DNA from: Anaerolineae bacterium | GTDB lineage: Bacteria > Chloroflexota > Anaerolineae > Aggregatilineales > Phototrophicaceae | Assembly (NCBI GenBank): GCA_022824365.1 | Contig: JAJEAA010000003.1 | Coordinates: forward strand, 1 to 43,230 | Length of the DNA: 43,230 bases | Direction of reading: 5' to 3' | Shown here: in pieces, positions 40,110-43,230 of the stretch | Layout: each line of letters starts with the position of its first letter | Numbering within the stretch: the first letter of the stretch is position 1 | Notes under the pieces: generated by a model | The model's input: only the letters and a program-made list of their open reading frames with translations | What the model was told of the DNA's origin: nothing | The model's database searches: none | Program-made: the position numbers and the translations under genes

Positions 40110-42032
40110 TTAAGAAGCGGGAATCGTGATCGAGCCAAGCTCCAGCATCTCCGGCACGTAACCCGGGTTGTCTTCCCAGGCGAAACGGTCTCCGGTGCTC
40201 TTGTGGTATAAGATCAGCATGAGACGATATTGTCCTGGCGGAACCCCCGATACATCAATCGAGAATCGGCGCAAGCTGCCTTCATGCACCAGCGGGAGTT
40301 CTAACTGCGAGACATTTTCCCACTCATTGCTGATCAATTGAAAAGACAGCATGTGACCTTGAAGTTCAATGCCTTCGCGAGCGTCCCAGCTGTCGACGAA
40401 GATGACCCGTTGCCCATCTTTTGCGAGCGTTAATCCATACAGCTCATGATCGATGAGCGCGTTGCTATGGCGCGCCAAGATATCGGGCATTTCGCACTGC
40501 AAGTCATCCCACATATATTTAACGACCAGCAGCCTGTGGTTTGGTTCTACAGAGTGGCACGCTTCATAATTCAGCCCGTCAAAGATGTCGTGGAGTTTCC
40601 GCGCGTCCGTGGATTTAACTGAGGAATGATCATAGAAGATCCATACAGAAGATTCCTTAACAGAATCCTGCTGGGCAAGCGTCTGGAAGATTTCCAGGTT
40701 GTTGGTGTTTCGCAACGGCAAACCAAATCTCCCAAAATACCAGTGAGCCTGAGAGTAGCCTACAATATTACGTGAGACAAGCAGATCTTCTTTGAATCCA
40801 TAGCCCAGTATCAGCCCGGTATGGCCGGAATTCCGCGCCATTCGCGATACAATTTGCCACGGTGGTCTATAGAAATGCGACGTCCGTCCGGCTATATAGG
40901 TCCGCCAGTTCGGAACCGATTCGTGAAAGGAAATGCCCGACAAGACCCAAAGAAATATGAGCAGTCCCAGCCAGGGCTTAAGGCGGTACAAAGCAAAGAT
41001 GCCGGCGGATGCGAACAGCGCAAAAAGCGGCAAGCTGGAAAGCAGAAATCGCATGCCTGACGACGACAAATACCCCGTCAATTGGGCAAAGGCGGCAACC
41101 ACTAGCAGAAAAACCACGATCATGAACAAATAGGGCTTGATTCTAAATGCTTTAGTCCCAAAGCCGATGCCTAGCCCGAGCAAGCTCAACGCTGTGAAGA
41201 GAATGGCATTGCCATTGGCAAATACACGTAAGGTACTCTCTAGCGCCAGCAAGCCATTGTAGTCAACATCGACCCAACGTTTGGCGCTGTCCCAGAACAC
41301 GGACAAAACCGGGGCGATCCAGGGCAGTAAGAGCAGAAGGGCAGCACAAATCGCGAGCGGCGAAATGAGCCATCGTCTGTCTTTCGGCGTCAGTAGCAGG
41401 TGATATACGCCTAGCGTGAGGAAAAACAGCGCGGAGAGAAGATGAGTGTTGGCGAGCAGATAGCTTGCTAAGAAGAGAGCAAAATAGTCAATCTTTGATG
41501 GAGCGCGTCTCCCGTAATGGATGCGCAAGTATTGCCATAGCACGATCGCCGCGGTAAGCACAAGCAGCGGATACGGGCGCATGTGCGGCACGTAGAAGTT
41601 GTAGAGAGCATTACTCGCCACAATGGCAATGGCGAAAAAGCCGGCTGCTTTCCCGACGAATTCTCGTGATATCCGGCATATCACCGCCATTGCAAGCAAA
41701 CTGATGAGTATCGAGAGTACACGACCGGTTGCGATCTCGTATGAACAGCACTTGCCCCACAATTGCAGCAGAACGAAGTATAGCGGTGTATGTACCGTGT
41801 TCGCGCTCCGGAGCGCCGTGAATACGTCAACGATCGACTGTGTGCCTGACTTGGTCCAGGCGGCGTAATACATAGAAAAGTATTCATCAAAAGTCGGAGG
41901 ATAGAGATCAATAAGACGAAACGCGAGCATAGCGACGATAAGGAAAACTGGAATCGCCCATATCCAGTGGTCGAGAAAGCGACCTTTTGAGATAGTCGCA
42001 CTGGTTTGCGGTTGATGACGGAAATCTCGCAT
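40110..42032 (-). CDS. GT39-like (PMT_2 family) membrane glycosyltransferase with C-terminal beta domain
   Basis: A 640-residue GT-C enzyme related to those at the left end of the window. ATG 42032 (MRDFRHQPQTSA) is used; the longer frame begins with TTG. Motifs: catalytic acidic pair PTFDEYF (D49-E50), HTPLYFVLLQLW, GRVLSILISLLAM and FYVPHMRPYPLLVL (the R-x-Y motif), then about ten helices and a soluble tail. The last 120 residues form the same kind of beta-rich domain (SQLELPLVHEGSLRRFSIDVSGVPPGQYRLMLILYHKSTG) as in the left-end copies, but with a longer loop. Donor and acceptor unknown. It follows a paralog on the same strand by about 155 bases. Confidence 0.87.
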   Translation of the reverse strand: MRDFRHQPQTSATISKGRFLDHWIWAIPVFLIVAMLAFRLIDLYPPTFDEYFSMYYAAWTKSGTQSIVDVFTALRSANTVHTPLYFVLLQLWGKCCSYEIATGRVLSILISLLAMAVICRISREFVGKAAGFFAIAIVASNALYNFYVPHMRPYPLLVLTAAIVLWQYLRIHYGRRAPSKIDYFALFLASYLLANTHLLSALFFLTLGVYHLLLTPKDRRWLISPLAICAALLLLLPWIAPVLSVFWDSAKRWVDVDYNGLLALESTLRVFANGNAILFTALSLLGLGIGFGTKAFRIKPYLFMIVVFLLVVAAFAQLTGYLSSSGMRFLLSSLPLFALFASAGIFALYRLKPWLGLLIFLWVLSGISFHESVPNWRTYIAGRTSHFYRPPWQIVSRMARNSGHTGLILGYGFKEDLLVSRNIVGYSQAHWYFGRFGLPLRNTNNLEIFQTLAQQDSVKESSVWIFYDHSSVKSTDARKLHDIFDGLNYEACHSVEPNHRLLVVKYMWDDLQCEMPDILARHSNALIDHELYGLTLAKDGQRVIFVDSWDAREGIELQGHMLSFQLISNEWENVSQLELPLVHEGSLRRFSIDVSGVPPGQYRLMLILYHKSTGDRFAWEDNPGYVPEMLELGSITIPAS

Positions 42033-42188
42033 ACGAATAGTCACCGAGATTGGCGCATGTCGCTTGATAAATGCGCATAAAGCGAAAGAACGCAATACAG
42101 AGCGTCGAAGCGCCCGTGAATCAATTGATCAGTATTGCAGGAATTGTTTCTGTACTGAATCAGCTCTGTCAAGATAGCGTGTTGACTT

Positions 42189-43230
42189 TCAATGGACTTC
42201 TACATTCTGCAGGAAGAGCATGTACGGCGGGCCATCTGCATCATGTTGCCAATTGAGCGTCTGCCCTGTATGCCGGTCATATACTATTGCCACGAGCCTA
42301 TAGTTTCCCGGTGGAACCTCGTTGACATCAATCGCGAATTGTTGCAGTTCGCCTTCTCGTGTCGGTTGCAGATCCAGCTGGGCAGCATTGCGCCACTCTG
42401 CAGAGATGAGTTGATGGGAGATTTTCAGGCGGTCAAGCGCCTCTTCGCTTCGCGCTATCCATCTGTTGGCGAAATACAATCTTGACTTATCTTCCGACAA
42501 CTCGGCGCCGTAGGATTCATAGCGCAGCGGATCAACCTGATTGCTCACGATGACCTCCGCTGGCTGGCAATCCAGCGAAACCCAACCATATTGCACCGTC
42601 TCCGTCCATACCGGCAAACTCACTCGCTGGCAAGCTCGATAGCCTAGGGCGTCCATCGTCTCTTCGAGCGCTGCCACATCGGCGTTGTCAATACTCGATG
42701 TCTGATACGCTAGCCAAGGCGAAATACGGGCGCCTCTATACAGTCGCAGGTATTCCTCAAGCCACTTCGCCGCGCCAACCATCCGGAATTCAATGTCTCG
42801 GCTCAGGAACCAGTGATCGCTTAAACTGTAAATTGAATATCGATTTGGATACATCTGCGTATCCGGAAGCATGTAGGCGATCACGTGCGCCGGATCATCG
42901 GATTGCCGCGCTGTGCGGCTTATCAAATGCCAAGGCGGCAGTTTGTAACTACGTATGCGACCCTGGATGTACAGCTTCCAGTCGGCTGTGCTCGCGAATA
43001 TCAGTCCCGCGATTATCCAAAGGCACAGCAATGCGCCCAGAATTCTTCGTTCGCGATACAAGGCGTACAGGCCGGCCGCCTGAAACAAGACGGCGATGGG
43101 GAGGCTTGCCAGCAGGTGCCTCATCAAGCCTGCGCTAACCGACCCTGTGACTGTGACTGTCAAGGCAATGCTGAGCAAGAGAAGCCCAAACAGTATTCCA
43201 CTTCGCCGCAGGGCAAGGCATTTCCGGCGC
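42189..43230 (-). CDS. GT39-like membrane glycosyltransferase, 5' end beyond the window
   Basis: Only the C-terminal 346 or so residues are in the window. The frame stays open to the right edge with a hydrophobic stretch (SGILFGLLLL), so the catalytic N-terminal half lies outside. The visible part aligns with the neighbouring copy: LMRHLLASLPIAVLFQAAGLYALY against MRFLLSSLPLFALFASAGIFALY, PPWHLISRTAR against PPWQIVSRMAR, and the final beta domain LDLQPTREGELQQFAIDVNEVPPGNYRLVAIVYDRHTG. A TTGACA (minus, 42167-42172) in the gap after its stop may belong to a promoter for the next gene, but no good -10 follows. Confidence 0.85.
   Translation of the reverse strand, partial: RRKCLALRRSGILFGLLLLSIALTVTVTGSVSAGLMRHLLASLPIAVLFQAAGLYALYRERRILGALLCLWIIAGLIFASTADWKLYIQGRIRSYKLPPWHLISRTARQSDDPAHVIAYMLPDTQMYPNRYSIYSLSDHWFLSRDIEFRMVGAAKWLEEYLRLYRGARISPWLAYQTSSIDNADVAALEETMDALGYRACQRVSLPVWTETVQYGWVSLDCQPAEVIVSNQVDPLRYESYGAELSEDKSRLYFANRWIARSEEALDRLKISHQLISAEWRNAAQLDLQPTREGELQQFAIDVNEVPPGNYRLVAIVYDRHTGQTLNWQHDADGPPYMLFLQNVEVH

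Noticed and set aside
1..43230. tRNA genes, phage genes or IS transposases
   Set aside because: No GTTCGAATCC-type T-arm with matching acceptor stem, no integrase, capsid, terminase or transposase motif was found on reading both strands.

Overview
The window looks like part of a moderately GC-rich bacterial chromosome, most likely a Chloroflexota (Anaerolineae-like) genome. This is inferred from gene content only: large DE-motif membrane glycosyltransferases with a beta-rich tail, a T-box leader on pheST, a PucC/BCD-type MFS carrier, and many short palindromic intergenic repeats. No phage, IS transposase, CRISPR array or tRNA gene was seen.

Layout. (1) 1-5.8 kb: an intact 5S rRNA gene, then a decayed copy of a 5S-plus-gene-end block, a multi-pass membrane protein (minus) and two tandem paralogous GT39-like glycosyltransferases (plus). 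(2) 5.9-8.4 kb: a secreted S41 peptidase with PDZ and PPC-like domains. (3) 8.5-18.4 kb, all minus: a branched-chain-type ABC importer operon, livG - acyl-CoA synthetase - livH - livM - livK - livF, followed after a 580-base gap by a PaaK-like ligase. Two CoA-ligase-type genes beside one importer suggest uptake and CoA activation of an organic acid rather than plain leucine uptake. (4) 18.5-24.7 kb: alpha/beta hydrolase, HIT protein, P-loop kinase, DtxR-family regulator, APH-like phosphotransferase, a YbjN-like protein coupled to a TPR / dead trypsin fold / zinc-ribbon protein, and a RidA protein. (5) 24.7-30.1 kb: hydantoinase/oxoprolinase subunits hyuA and hyuB on the same strand, separated by hsp20 and 1 kb of repeats. 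(6) 30.2-36.1 kb: a thiamine pyrophosphokinase-DUF402 fusion, universal stress protein, PucC-like MFS carrier, fabI, two small unknown genes and a D-2-hydroxyacid dehydrogenase. (7) 36.1-40.1 kb: pheT and pheS behind a T-box leader with a Phe UUC specifier. (8) 40.1-43.2 kb: two more tandem glycosyltransferases of the family seen at the left end, the last cut by the window edge.

The most informative items are the duplicated 5S/gene-end block, the importer with its CoA ligases (one without the usual ATP-binding loop) and a LivM with a large extra domain, the catalytically dead HtrA-like protein coupled to a YbjN-like partner, a DtxR-family regulator lacking its primary metal ligands, the ThiN-DUF402 fusion, and a family of GGGCGAC palindromes that includes a three-copy tandem array.
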